A DNA stretch of 64,000 bases from Streptomyces seoulensis. Its GTDB lineage: Bacteria; Actinomycetota; Actinomycetes; Streptomycetales; Streptomycetaceae. The position numbers and the translations under genes are program-made. Shown piece after piece: positions 33,401 through 44,168 of this stretch. The notes below the pieces were generated by a model. The model was not told where the DNA came from. It ran no database searches and saw only the letters and a program-made list of their open reading frames with translations. Location: positions 4,370,853-4,434,852 of the forward strand of contig CP054936.1 in assembly GCA_013364255.1 (NCBI GenBank). The letters are read 5' to 3'. Each line of letters starts with the position of its first letter. Positions within the stretch are counted from its first letter, which is position 1.

Positions 33401-33510
33401 TCCCGTCCCGAACCTGGGGGCTTCGCCCCCTGGCCCCCCATGGGTGCGTTGAGCGGTGCGGGTCGGTGGGGGCTGGGCGCGCAGTTCCCCGCGCCCCTTT
33501 CGGCCCTACG
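33401..33510. repeat. Composite streptomycete interspersed repeat
   Basis: The hairpin GGGGGC-TTC-GCCCCC (33416-33430) is followed by GGGCGCG-CAGTTCC-CCGCGCC (33475-33496). The second motif (GGGCTGGGCGCGCAGTTCCC in outline) is, from memory, one of the commonest streptomycete intergenic repeats. It separates P450 and mazG, both on the minus strand, and may terminate mazG transcription. Confidence 0.75.
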
Positions 33511-33514
33511 GGCC

Positions 33515-34504
33515 TCAGGCTCCCTCCGCCCTCCTGATCGCCTCTCGGTACGTTCTCGCCGCTGCTCTCAGGGCCGCTTCCGGGTCGGTGCCCTGGGATT
33601 CGGCCTCGGTGGCCAGGGCGAGGAGGGTGTAGCCGATGTCCTGGCGGTCGGGGAGGGGGACGGTCAGGCCGGCCGTGCGGGCTCGGAAGGCCAGTTTGGC
33701 GGCGAGGGCCAGGGCGGGCTGGCCGAGCGGGACGCCGTCGGTCACCGAGGCGCGCTGCTTCTCCACCGCCTTCATGCGCAGCCACTGCTCCCTGACCTCC
33801 TCCGGGGTCGTGGCGCTCGCGTCGCCGAAGACGTGCGGATGGCGGTGGATCAGCTTGGCGACGATGCCGGCGGCCACGTCGTCGACGGAGAACGGCTCCT
33901 CGTCGTCGTCCTCGGCGATCCGGGCGTGGAAGACCACCTGGAGCAGGACGTCCCCCAGCTCCTCGCGCAGTTCTCCGCGGTCGCCGGCCTCGATCGACTC
34001 GACCAGCTCGTACGCCTCCTCGATGGCGTACTTGGCCAGGCCCTCGTGGGTCTGCCGGGACGACCAGGGGCACTCGGCGCGGATGCGGTCCATGACCTGC
34101 ACCAGGTCGAGCAGGCGGGCGCCGGGCAGGTCGTAGGAGGCGGGCAGCAGCTCCAGCTCCGGCATGCTCACCCTGCCGGAGCCGGCGAGGCGGGCGAGGC
34201 CGTCGGTGAGGGCCGGTTCGCCCTCGCCGGTGGCCACCACCACGACCGTGCGGCCGCCGGCGCAGGCGTCGAGCAGTTCCTCGGCACTCGGCGCCGCCTC
34301 GGCCACCGCGACGCCCGCCTCACGCAGGTACGGCAGCTGCGGATGCGCGCCGTCCGCGCACAGCACCAGGTCGGCCGCGTGCAGCGCCTGCCAGGCGGGC
34401 CAGGACAGCAGCCCGGGGGCGACCCGGTGGCTGGTGGTGAGCAGGACGATGCGGCCGGGGGCGGCTTCGGCGCCGTGGTCGGTGGTGTGGTCGGTGGTGT
34501 TCAC
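33515..34504 (-). CDS. mazG: Nucleoside triphosphate pyrophosphohydrolase MazG
   Basis: This 329-residue protein has an N-terminal degraded tetrapyrrole-methylase-like domain (residues about 15-130, PGRIVLLTTSHRVAPGLLSW). A MazG domain follows with the metal-binding EEAYELVESIEAGD and EELGDVLLQVVFHARIAEDD. The enzyme hydrolyses NTPs, cleansing non-canonical nucleotides. GTG at 34504 (VNTTDHTTD) is chosen because a TACGTT -10 ends six bases upstream, which fits a leaderless transcript. ATG at 34522 would add six residues. The C-terminus carries a helical extension with a second, partial MazG-like repeat, as in long actinobacterial forms. Confidence 0.92.
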   Translation of the reverse strand: MNTTDHTTDHGAEAAPGRIVLLTTSHRVAPGLLSWPAWQALHAADLVLCADGAHPQLPYLREAGVAVAEAAPSAEELLDACAGGRTVVVVATGEGEPALTDGLARLAGSGRVSMPELELLPASYDLPGARLLDLVQVMDRIRAECPWSSRQTHEGLAKYAIEEAYELVESIEAGDRGELREELGDVLLQVVFHARIAEDDDEEPFSVDDVAAGIVAKLIHRHPHVFGDASATTPEEVREQWLRMKAVEKQRASVTDGVPLGQPALALAAKLAFRARTAGLTVPLPDRQDIGYTLLALATEAESQGTDPEAALRAAARTYREAIRRAEGA

Positions 34505-34562
34505 CCACCGAACGTAACCCACCGCGCCGACGCCTCCCGGTGCGTGCGGGACCCCTCCCGCC

Positions 34563-35195
34563 TCACGCGCCCGCCGACGTCACGTCGCGCAGCCACGGCG
34601 ACTTCGCCTCGATGCCGCCCTTCTGGACGTCCCAGGCGCCGTAGCGCGGGTTGAGGTCGACGTGCAGGGCGCCGGAGGCGGTGGACAGGGCCTGCCAGAA
34701 GGCGGGCTGGGAGGTGTCGGTGTGCAGCTTCGCCGCCAGCTTCTGCGCCTCGACCTGGAGGCGCAGGTTGTCGTCGAGGCGCTCCGGGGCCACCCCGTAC
34801 TGCTGGAGCCAGGCCGTCTCCAGGGCCTTGGCGCCGCCCGCCCGCTGCTCCAGGCCGGCCCGCAGCTGCTGGACCTCGTGACGGTTCACGGTGACGTCCG
34901 CGTCCCGGGCGGCGCGGTCCAGCACCCGGTCGAGGACCATCTGGTGCAGGGTGTCCCGGGAGAGCGTGCCGGTGCGGGCGACGGCCTGCTCGTACTGCGC
35001 CCGGTCGGGCACCGCGGCGCGCTGCGCCCGGCGCACCTCGTCCACCCGGCTCTGCAACTGCGCGACGGTGATCCGCTGTCCGCCGACCACGGCCGCCGCG
35101 CCCGGATGGGCGCCGTTGCCGCAGGCGGTCAGGAGCGGGGCCGCCGCGGCGATCGCGGCGGACAGGACGAGCGCGGTGCGACGGCGGCGGTGCAA
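34563..35195 (-). CDS. SurA N-terminal-like lipoprotein
   Basis: This 210-residue lipoprotein has a basic signal peptide (HRRRRTALVLSAAIAAAAPL) and the lipobox LTAC at Cys25. Residues 35-150 resemble the SurA N-terminal chaperone helices (GGQRITVAQLQSRVDEVRRA, LVDRVLDRAARDADVTV-type). A parvulin isomerase domain is not seen, so it is probably a holdase for secreted proteins rather than an isomerase. The start is TTG, placed by the GGGAGG five bases upstream; no ATG or GTG fits. It is followed by mazG on the same strand after 58 bases. Confidence 0.85.
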   Translation of the reverse strand: MHRRRRTALVLSAAIAAAAPLLTACGNGAHPGAAAVVGGQRITVAQLQSRVDEVRRAQRAAVPDRAQYEQAVARTGTLSRDTLHQMVLDRVLDRAARDADVTVNRHEVQQLRAGLEQRAGGAKALETAWLQQYGVAPERLDDNLRLQVEAQKLAAKLHTDTSQPAFWQALSTASGALHVDLNPRYGAWDVQKGGIEAKSPWLRDVTSAGA

Positions 35196-35356
35196 GGAAA
35201 CCTCCCGAGGAGAGTTTGTGCGGCGGTGCACAAAGTCTTGCGGTGATCGATGGTAGGCAGCGGCCGGGCTCCGGCCAAGCCATTGGACCAACGATTCACC
35301 GCGACTTCGGGCACCGCCGCCCGCTTCCCCGCCGCTTCTCCTCCGGGTGGCGGCCG

Positions 35357-36187
35357 TCAGCCGGTGATCGCGACCGGCGCGTCCCACCAGTCGCGGTCGA
35401 CGGTGAGGGTGTAGCCGCCGCGGGTCTCCTTGCTGTTCACCTTGTACTGGTGGGCGCGGCTGTGGTCGGTGAACTGGGTGGCGCCCCAGGGCCAGTCGGA
35501 GGTGACGGTCTCCTTGCCGTCCCACAGGGCGTACCAGAGGTTGCCGGGCAGGTCGGTCTTGTTGCTCGCGGTGGCGATCGCCTTGGCGCTGGAGCTGGTG
35601 AAGCCGTAGTAGCCGGCGCGGTAGGTCTTGGCGCGCAGCTGCTTGTCGAAGGAGCGGACGTAGGCCAGCACGGCGTCGTTGCACGACTTGTTCGTCGTGT
35701 CGTACGGCTCCATGTCGAGGTAGAGCGCGCTGCCCGTCTTCATGCCGAGCGCGGACGCCTTGGCCACCGCGTCGTTGGCGTCGGCGGTGCCCAGGGAGGT
35801 GGCGGTGGCGGCGCTGATCTTCTCCGGGCTGGAGCCGGTCTGGCACGGCGGCTGGGCGCCGACGTAGATCGGGACGAGCTTCCAGCCCTGCGCGCTGACG
35901 GACTTCACCCAGGAGGCGGTGAGGTTGGGCTGGGCGCAGCCGCGGTTCTTGCCGCCGACGTAGACGGCCGCCGCGCCGTAGTACTTGTCGGCGCGCCACG
36001 CTTTCATGGCGCTCAGCGAGGGCGCGGTGCAGGTGTCGAAGGCGCGGCCGGTGTACGTCTTCTGCGCCGGCCAGGTCGTCGCGGCCATCGAGGTCTGTGC
36101 CGCTATCCCGGCGCCCGCGAGGACGGCGGCCGCGGCCACCCCCCACGTGATGTATCTGCGCTTCTTGGAATGCCGGTGCTCGGCCAT
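35357..36187 (-). CDS. Secreted DUF1906 (glycoside-hydrolase-like, Rv2525c type) protein
   Basis: This 276-residue secreted protein has a basic N-terminus (KKRRYITWG) and a signal peptide ending near residue 35. The mature part has the DUF1906 TIM-barrel signature: GRAFDTCTAPSLSAMKAW at the start, YYGAAAVYVGG, LVPIYVGAQPPC, the acidic active-site-like ALYLDMEPYDTTNKSC and YYGFTSSSAKAI. Rv2525c-type proteins are Tat-exported and wall-linked in mycobacteria. A peptidoglycan hydrolase role is suspected. Cysteines suggest disulphides. The ATG at 36187 follows AAGGGG. Confidence 0.85.
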   Translation of the reverse strand: MAEHRHSKKRRYITWGVAAAAVLAGAGIAAQTSMAATTWPAQKTYTGRAFDTCTAPSLSAMKAWRADKYYGAAAVYVGGKNRGCAQPNLTASWVKSVSAQGWKLVPIYVGAQPPCQTGSSPEKISAATATSLGTADANDAVAKASALGMKTGSALYLDMEPYDTTNKSCNDAVLAYVRSFDKQLRAKTYRAGYYGFTSSSAKAIATASNKTDLPGNLWYALWDGKETVTSDWPWGATQFTDHSRAHQYKVNSKETRGGYTLTVDRDWWDAPVAITG

Positions 36188-36597
36188 CCCCACCCCTTGT
36201 TGTTCTGTGCGTGCGCGCGCACGCGGCGAGACGCGTACGGGCGCACGTGCTGGAGCGGTGCGCGCCGGTGGTCGCCCGGCGCGCGTCCGCACGAAGACGT
36301 CGTGGATCCCCCTGCCCTGGCGCGCGTGGCCGCTGCGGCGCACTCCCCGGCGCGCGGAGCGGATCGCACCGTAACCGACGCCGCCCCCGCCGACGGGAAA
36401 CGGAGTCCCGGGCTCACCACATGATTCCCTCAAGCAACAGCAAAATCAGTCGGCCTGTCAACCGCCGCGGCGACGCCGAAACATCGGCACGCCGACCTTG
36501 ACCGAACCTTGATCATCCGCTGACCTGTGCGTGAGCTGTGCGTTCCCGTGGGCGTCGTATCGTCCGCTGGCCATCCCGGCTCGTTCGAAGGACTCCC
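36188..36597. other. Intergenic region between divergent secreted proteins
   Basis: I see no gene in these 410 bases. A 16-bp palindrome GCGTGCGCGCGCACGC lies near 36210. From about 36420 to 36520 the sequence is AT-richer, with TTGACC at 36499 as a possible -35 for the rightward lipoprotein gene. Confidence 0.4.
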
Positions 36598-37368
36598 ATG
36601 CACCTCCCGTCCCGCGCCGCCCGTCTCCTGGCCGTGGCCGCGCTCCCGCTGATCCTCGCGGCCTGCGGCTCCTCCGGCACCTCAGGTCCCTCAGGTCTCT
36701 CAGATTCCTCAGGTCCCTCAGGTCTCTCCGGTTCCTCCGGCTCCGGGGCGGGCCCGGCGGCGGCCGCCGGGAGCGCGCCGAAGGACCCGGACGCCGGGCT
36801 GCTCACCGGCGCCCGGCTGAAGCGGGCGCTCGCCCCGGCGTCGGCCTTCCCGGCCGGCTTCGCCGTCGACCCGGACGCGGCCAGGGACTCCGGCGACACG
36901 TTCGCGCCCGCGGCGTCGGCCACGGCGGCCGGGCACGACTGCGCCCGGCTCGACGGCACCGGCTGGATCGAGATCACCGGGATCGCCGGGGCGTCCTTCG
37001 CGCAGAACGACTACGCCGACCGGGGCGCCACCCAGGACGTCGCGCAGGAGATCGACGCCTACCGGGGCGACGGCGCGGCTTGGGTGCTGGCCGGCCTGGC
37101 CGAGGTGGTCGCGGCCTGCTCCGGCTTCCAGGACGCCGACACCCACTCGAAGGTGACGGTCACCGGCCGCGCCACCCCCGGCCTCGGCGACGGCGCCTAC
37201 ACGGTCACGCTGACCGACGACTCCTGGGAGAACGGCACCACCCTGGTCGCGGCGCGGGTCGGCCACCACGTCGTCAGCGTGCTGTCGACGGCCGGCCACG
37301 ACAACGGCGCGGCCACGGCGCGCGCGCTCGCCGAGCGGCTCGTCGGCTCCGTGCGCGGCGCCCTCTGA
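36598..37368 (+). CDS. Lipoprotein with Ser/Gly-rich stalk, unknown function
   Basis: This 256-residue lipoprotein has a signal peptide with lipobox LAAC (Cys23). A stalk of SGPSGLS and SSG repeats (about residues 25-50) follows, encoded by 18-base direct repeats. A folded domain of about 190 residues comes next (GLLTGARLKRALAPASAFPA, then YRGDGAAWVLAGLAEVVAAC and VLSTAGHDNGAATARALAER). The domain resembles sensor-like (PknH/LppX-type) ligand-binding lipoproteins of actinobacteria, but only weakly. GAAGGA precedes the ATG. It stands alone. Confidence 0.8.
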   Translation: MHLPSRAARLLAVAALPLILAACGSSGTSGPSGLSDSSGPSGLSGSSGSGAGPAAAAGSAPKDPDAGLLTGARLKRALAPASAFPAGFAVDPDAARDSGDTFAPAASATAAGHDCARLDGTGWIEITGIAGASFAQNDYADRGATQDVAQEIDAYRGDGAAWVLAGLAEVVAACSGFQDADTHSKVTVTGRATPGLGDGAYTVTLTDDSWENGTTLVAARVGHHVVSVLSTAGHDNGAATARALAERLVGSVRGAL

Positions 37369-37432
37369 CCGGCCCCCGCGCGCACCGCCCGGTGGCTTAA
37401 CCTTGCCCCCTGCACTGCCTTGGGGGGTAGAG

Positions 37433-37813
37433 ATGGACAAGCGGCTGGAGGCCGGCTGGTTCCAGCGGATCGCCTGGTCGGTCCTGGCATGGGGCTCGAT
37501 CGGCATGCTGGTGTGGGTGCCGTTCCTGTACGTGGCGATCCGCCGCGGCCGGGGCTCGGACTGGGGCGCGTTCGCCGCGTTCGCGCTGTTCGACTCCGTG
37601 ATGGTGACCTGGATCGCGCTCATGCCGGAGGAGGGCGGCCCCGACGACACGATCCTCGGCCTGGTCTTCATCGTCGAGATGCTGGCCGCCGCGCTGATGC
37701 TGCTGTTCGCCGTGTTCGACCGCCGCACGGCCCGCCCGGCGGCTCCGGCGGCTCCGGCGGCCGCCTACGGAGCGCCGCCCCAGGGGCCGTACGGCTACCC
37801 GTACGGCCGCTAG
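37433..37813 (+). CDS. Small membrane protein, unknown function
   Basis: This 126-residue protein has three hydrophobic segments (about residues 14-36, 46-64 and 73-95) and a Pro/Ala/Tyr-rich tail ending PQGPYGYPYGR. The ATG follows GGGGGG by a few bases. The tail resembles those of actinobacterial membrane proteins that contact the wall or other proteins. No family is recognised. It lies 64 bases after the lipoprotein gene and may be cotranscribed; it converges with the HNH endonuclease gene. Confidence 0.75.
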   Translation: MDKRLEAGWFQRIAWSVLAWGSIGMLVWVPFLYVAIRRGRGSDWGAFAAFALFDSVMVTWIALMPEEGGPDDTILGLVFIVEMLAAALMLLFAVFDRRTARPAAPAAPAAAYGAPPQGPYGYPYGR

Positions 37814-37844
37814 GGCCTCTTGTCCGCGGCGGCGGGCCGGTGGG

Positions 37845-38678
37845 TCAGCCGCCGCACTGCTTCAGCATCATGCTCTTGTCCGCCGTCGTCACCGGCAGCT
37901 TGTACTTCAGCGAGACCTGGGCGAACCGCACGCTGTAGGCGCACCGGATGTCCTTGCTCGGCGGCAGCCAGGTCGCCGGGCCGGAGTCGCTCTTCGCGCC
38001 GTTGGCGGGGCCGTCCACCGGGATCAGGTTGAGCGGGTCGTTGGCGATCTGCTCGCGCTTGCCCTTGGACCAGTGCGCGGCGCCCATCTGCCAGTCGTAG
38101 GACAGCGGCATCACGTGGTCGATCTGGACGGTCGTCGCGTGCGTCTTGGTCCACTGGATCGCGCGGCCCGTGTACGGGTCGGCCAGGGTCATCGAGACGA
38201 TCACGCAGTTGGAGCCCTTGCGGTAGGCGACCTTGCGGCCGTCGCGCTTGAGCAGGTCGTTGCGGGTGTCGCAGCCGTTGTGCGCGTACGGGACGCCGTC
38301 GACGTTGTCCATCCAGGCGTAGCCGAACTCGTCGCGGTCGTACCCCGTCTTGGGGCCGCGGCCCTTCGTCGTCACGGTCGCGATGAGCTTGCGGGCCGCG
38401 GCCCGGTCGGCGTCGCTCGTCAGGGCCGCCAGGCCCGGCTTGGTGCCGTCCGGGTTCTTCAGCGGGCTGACGGCGTGTCCGTCCGACACCGGCGCCGACG
38501 CCGACCCCCCGCCGCGCACCCCGCCGCCCTTGGCGCCGTCGGTGTCGTCGATCCCGCCCTTGCACCCGGCGACCAGGACCGCCGCGGCGCACACCGCGAG
38601 CCCGGTGCGGGCGAGGGGACGCCGCGCCCCGCCGCGCCTGTCGTGCCCCTCGCGACCATGGCACACCTCCGCGCCCAT
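37845..38678 (-). CDS. Secreted HNH endonuclease family lipoprotein (DUF1524)
   Basis: The protein has 277 residues. After a basic N-terminus comes a signal peptide with lipobox LVAGC (Cys39). The DUF1524 HNH domain follows: TVQIDHVMPLSYDWQMGA (metal-binding Asp/His), then REQIANDPLNLIPVDGPANG and a C-terminal cysteine pair. Secreted DUF1524 proteins are presumed nucleases that degrade external DNA, perhaps for nutrients or during hyphal death. The family position of the catalytic His is kept (DHVMP). The ATG at 38678 follows GGGAGGG. Confidence 0.88.
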   Translation of the reverse strand: MGAEVCHGREGHDRRGGARRPLARTGLAVCAAAVLVAGCKGGIDDTDGAKGGGVRGGGSASAPVSDGHAVSPLKNPDGTKPGLAALTSDADRAAARKLIATVTTKGRGPKTGYDRDEFGYAWMDNVDGVPYAHNGCDTRNDLLKRDGRKVAYRKGSNCVIVSMTLADPYTGRAIQWTKTHATTVQIDHVMPLSYDWQMGAAHWSKGKREQIANDPLNLIPVDGPANGAKSDSGPATWLPPSKDIRCAYSVRFAQVSLKYKLPVTTADKSMMLKQCGG

Positions 38679-38809
38679 GAACCCTCCCTCGCCTCTGCCG
38701 CCCCGCCCCTGGTACGCGGGCCTGTCTTACCTGTGCCCACCGTAACCAGACGCAAGTACGGCCCACTTGGGGCGCAAAGAGGCATAAGGATCGGATGGGG
38801 CGTATCGCC

Positions 38810-38827
38810 GGTGTCGGGTACGACACC
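38810..38827. terminator. Small hairpin downstream of mfd
   Basis: GGTGTCG (38810-38816) pairs with CGACACC (38821-38827) around GGTA. It lies 120 bases beyond the mfd stop and upstream of the HNH gene promoter; whether it terminates is uncertain. Confidence 0.4.
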
Positions 38828-38946
38828 ACCGGGCCGCGGACGACCCCGCGGACGGCGCCCCGCGGGCTTGGACGGCCCGGTGTACGCCGCCCGGGGGTAC
38901 GGGCGAACGGCCGCCCGCACCCCTCCCGCGCGCTACGGACCCAGCC

Positions 38947-42501
<3,555 letters not shown>

Positions 42502-42569
42502 GGGGGCTTCCATCCCGGGGAGGGCCAACGCAAACAGCCCGACACGTCTCACGGGCCGGGGCTGCCAGC

Positions 42570-43136
42570 CTACGACGCCGACGGCGAAGTCGCCGCACCC
42601 GCCCGCACCCCGGACCGTCCCGGCCGGGCGGCCGGGCGGCGACCGGAGGACGGCGGGGCGGGGTCGCCCGCGGGGGCGGTGGCGGTGGCGGGGGCGCGGG
42701 CCGCGGAGGCGGGGGTGGCGGTGCGGGTGGCTGCGGTGGCGGTGCCGGTCGGCGCGTTGGGGGTGCCGGTCGCCGCGGTGCCAGTGGCTGCGGTGGCGGT
42801 GCCGGTCGCCGCGGTGGCGGTGCCGGTGGCCGCGGTGGCCGCTGCCGCGGCGAAGGTGACGGTCACCCCGCGGCCCGGCTCGACCGCGACGAGCAGGGCC
42901 GAGCCGAGAGCCTGGGCTATCCGTTCCAGCAGGGGCAGGGTCGGCATGCATCTGCCGTGCTCCAGCCGGGATATCGCCGCCTGGGTGAGACCGGACAGTT
43001 CGGCGAGCCGGGTCTGCGTCATTCCGGTTTTCCGGCGCCCTTCGCGCACGGCCCGCCCGAGCGCCTCCTCCAGCTTTTCGCCGGGAATCGTCCCGCACCC
43101 GGCGCGCTTACCGGTCATCCCCCGTTGATGACGCAC
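42570..43136 (-). CDS. XRE-family regulator with Ala/Thr-repeat tail
   Basis: This protein has about 188 residues. A helix-turn-helix (residues about 20-85: GRRKTGMTQTRLAELSGLTQ, then AAISRLEHGRCMPTLPLLER) is followed by some 90 residues made largely of Ala, Thr, Gly and Pro (TGTATAATGTATAAT and similar). The tail comes from 18- to 24-base GC-rich repeats. GTG at 43136 has GGGAG five bases upstream; ATG at 43118 (MTGKRAG) is the other candidate. XRE proteins of this size usually repress their own promoter or a toxin. The divergent phospholipase gene is a possible target. Confidence 0.8.
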   Translation of the reverse strand: MRHQRGMTGKRAGCGTIPGEKLEEALGRAVREGRRKTGMTQTRLAELSGLTQAAISRLEHGRCMPTLPLLERIAQALGSALLVAVEPGRGVTVTFAAAAATAATGTATAATGTATAATGTAATGTPNAPTGTATAATRTATPASAARAPATATAPAGDPAPPSSGRRPAARPGRSGVRAGAATSPSAS

Positions 43137-43465
43137 CCTGACTCCCGCATCGCTCGACAGCGACGAAATCCCCACACGGGGACGGACCTCCGGAGGCTAA
43201 CCGGAAAGCGACGCCGGCGGCCGCCCGGTTGAGCAACATCTGAGCTTTCCACCGCCCTCGCCCGAAGCGGCCCGGAACATCTCGCCCACGGCATATAGCG
43301 AGACTGGTATAAAGCCGCCCGACCGATGCATAAGGCGAGGCCGGACGGCATGGAGCGGGAAATTCCGTATTTCCGGAACGACATCCGCCGGACAAGTCAA
43401 TTGCCCCCGAGGAGCGGACATGCCATCGTGGCGCCGCCATCTCCACGGGGAAAAGGAAAGCAGCC
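43137..43465. other. Shared promoter region of the XRE and phospholipase genes
   Basis: I see no gene. The middle (about 43290-43335, GGCATATAGCGAGACTGGTA and ATAAAG) is the most AT-rich and contains -10-like sequences on both strands (TATAAA rightward; TATACC leftward). Single promoters could not be fixed with confidence. Confidence 0.4.
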
Positions 43466-44023
43466 TTGACCAAGTTGCGCAGCACACTGTCCGGAATCGC
43501 CCTCTCGGGCGTTCTCCTCGGCGCCGGCGCGGCGCCCGCCCTCGCGGATTCCACGGCGTCGAGCGGACATTCCGCCGCCGTCGCGGCCGCCGCTCCGACC
43601 AAAGCGCAGAAGCTCTCCAAGATGAAGAGCCTCACCGAGGATTCGAACGCTTCCACCGGCCGGTGGCTGGACGCGATGAACCAGCACCTCGCCCACAAGC
43701 AGGCGATCGACAAGTACAAGTTCAGCTGGAAGACCGATTACTGCACCAGCTCACCGGACACGCTGCCCGGCGGCTACAACTTCAAGATGGCCTGCTGGCG
43801 TCACGACTTCGGCTACCGCAACTACAAGTCGCTGGTGGGCAACTACTACTTCAAGAAGGACCACAAGAAGCGCGTCGACAAGGCCCTCCTGCGGGACCTG
43901 TACAGCGCCTGCGACTACCGGCCCTGGGCCGACCCGTACCCGGCGTCGCAGCGCGCGCGGCTGAAGGCGGCCTGCCGCAAGACCGCCAGGACGTACTACG
44001 GCGCGGTCAGCGCCGCCGGCTGA
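43466..44023 (+). CDS. Secreted prokaryotic phospholipase A2
   Basis: This 185-residue precursor has a signal peptide ending near Ala27 and a pro-region of about 40 residues. The mature PLA2 follows: FSWKTDYCTSSPDTLPGGYN, then MACWRHDFGYRNYKSLVG with the catalytic His-Asp pair, and four cysteines for two disulphides. It closely parallels the S. violaceoruber enzyme, which hydrolyses phospholipids at sn-2 with calcium. The start is TTG, supported by AAAAGGAAAG upstream and by the signal peptide beginning there. A 20-bp terminator follows. Confidence 0.93.
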   Translation: MTKLRSTLSGIALSGVLLGAGAAPALADSTASSGHSAAVAAAAPTKAQKLSKMKSLTEDSNASTGRWLDAMNQHLAHKQAIDKYKFSWKTDYCTSSPDTLPGGYNFKMACWRHDFGYRNYKSLVGNYYFKKDHKKRVDKALLRDLYSACDYRPWADPYPASQRARLKAACRKTARTYYGAVSAAG

Positions 44024-44106
44024 CCGGCCACCGCCCCCGGCCTTCCTCCCAGGGGGAACGCCGAACGCCCCGGGCGCGCCGAACGCGCCGAGCGGGCCGC
44101 ACACAC

Positions 44107-44149
44107 GGACGGCGGGGCGCGGAGACCGAGTCTCCGCGCCCCGCCGTCC
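44107..44149. terminator. Bidirectional 20-bp hairpin terminator
   Basis: GGACGGCGGGGCGCGGAGAC (44107-44126) pairs perfectly with 44130-44149 around CGA, between the converging phospholipase and exporter genes. Confidence 0.9.
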
Positions 44150-44168
44150 ACCGTTTCCCCCGGGTGGC

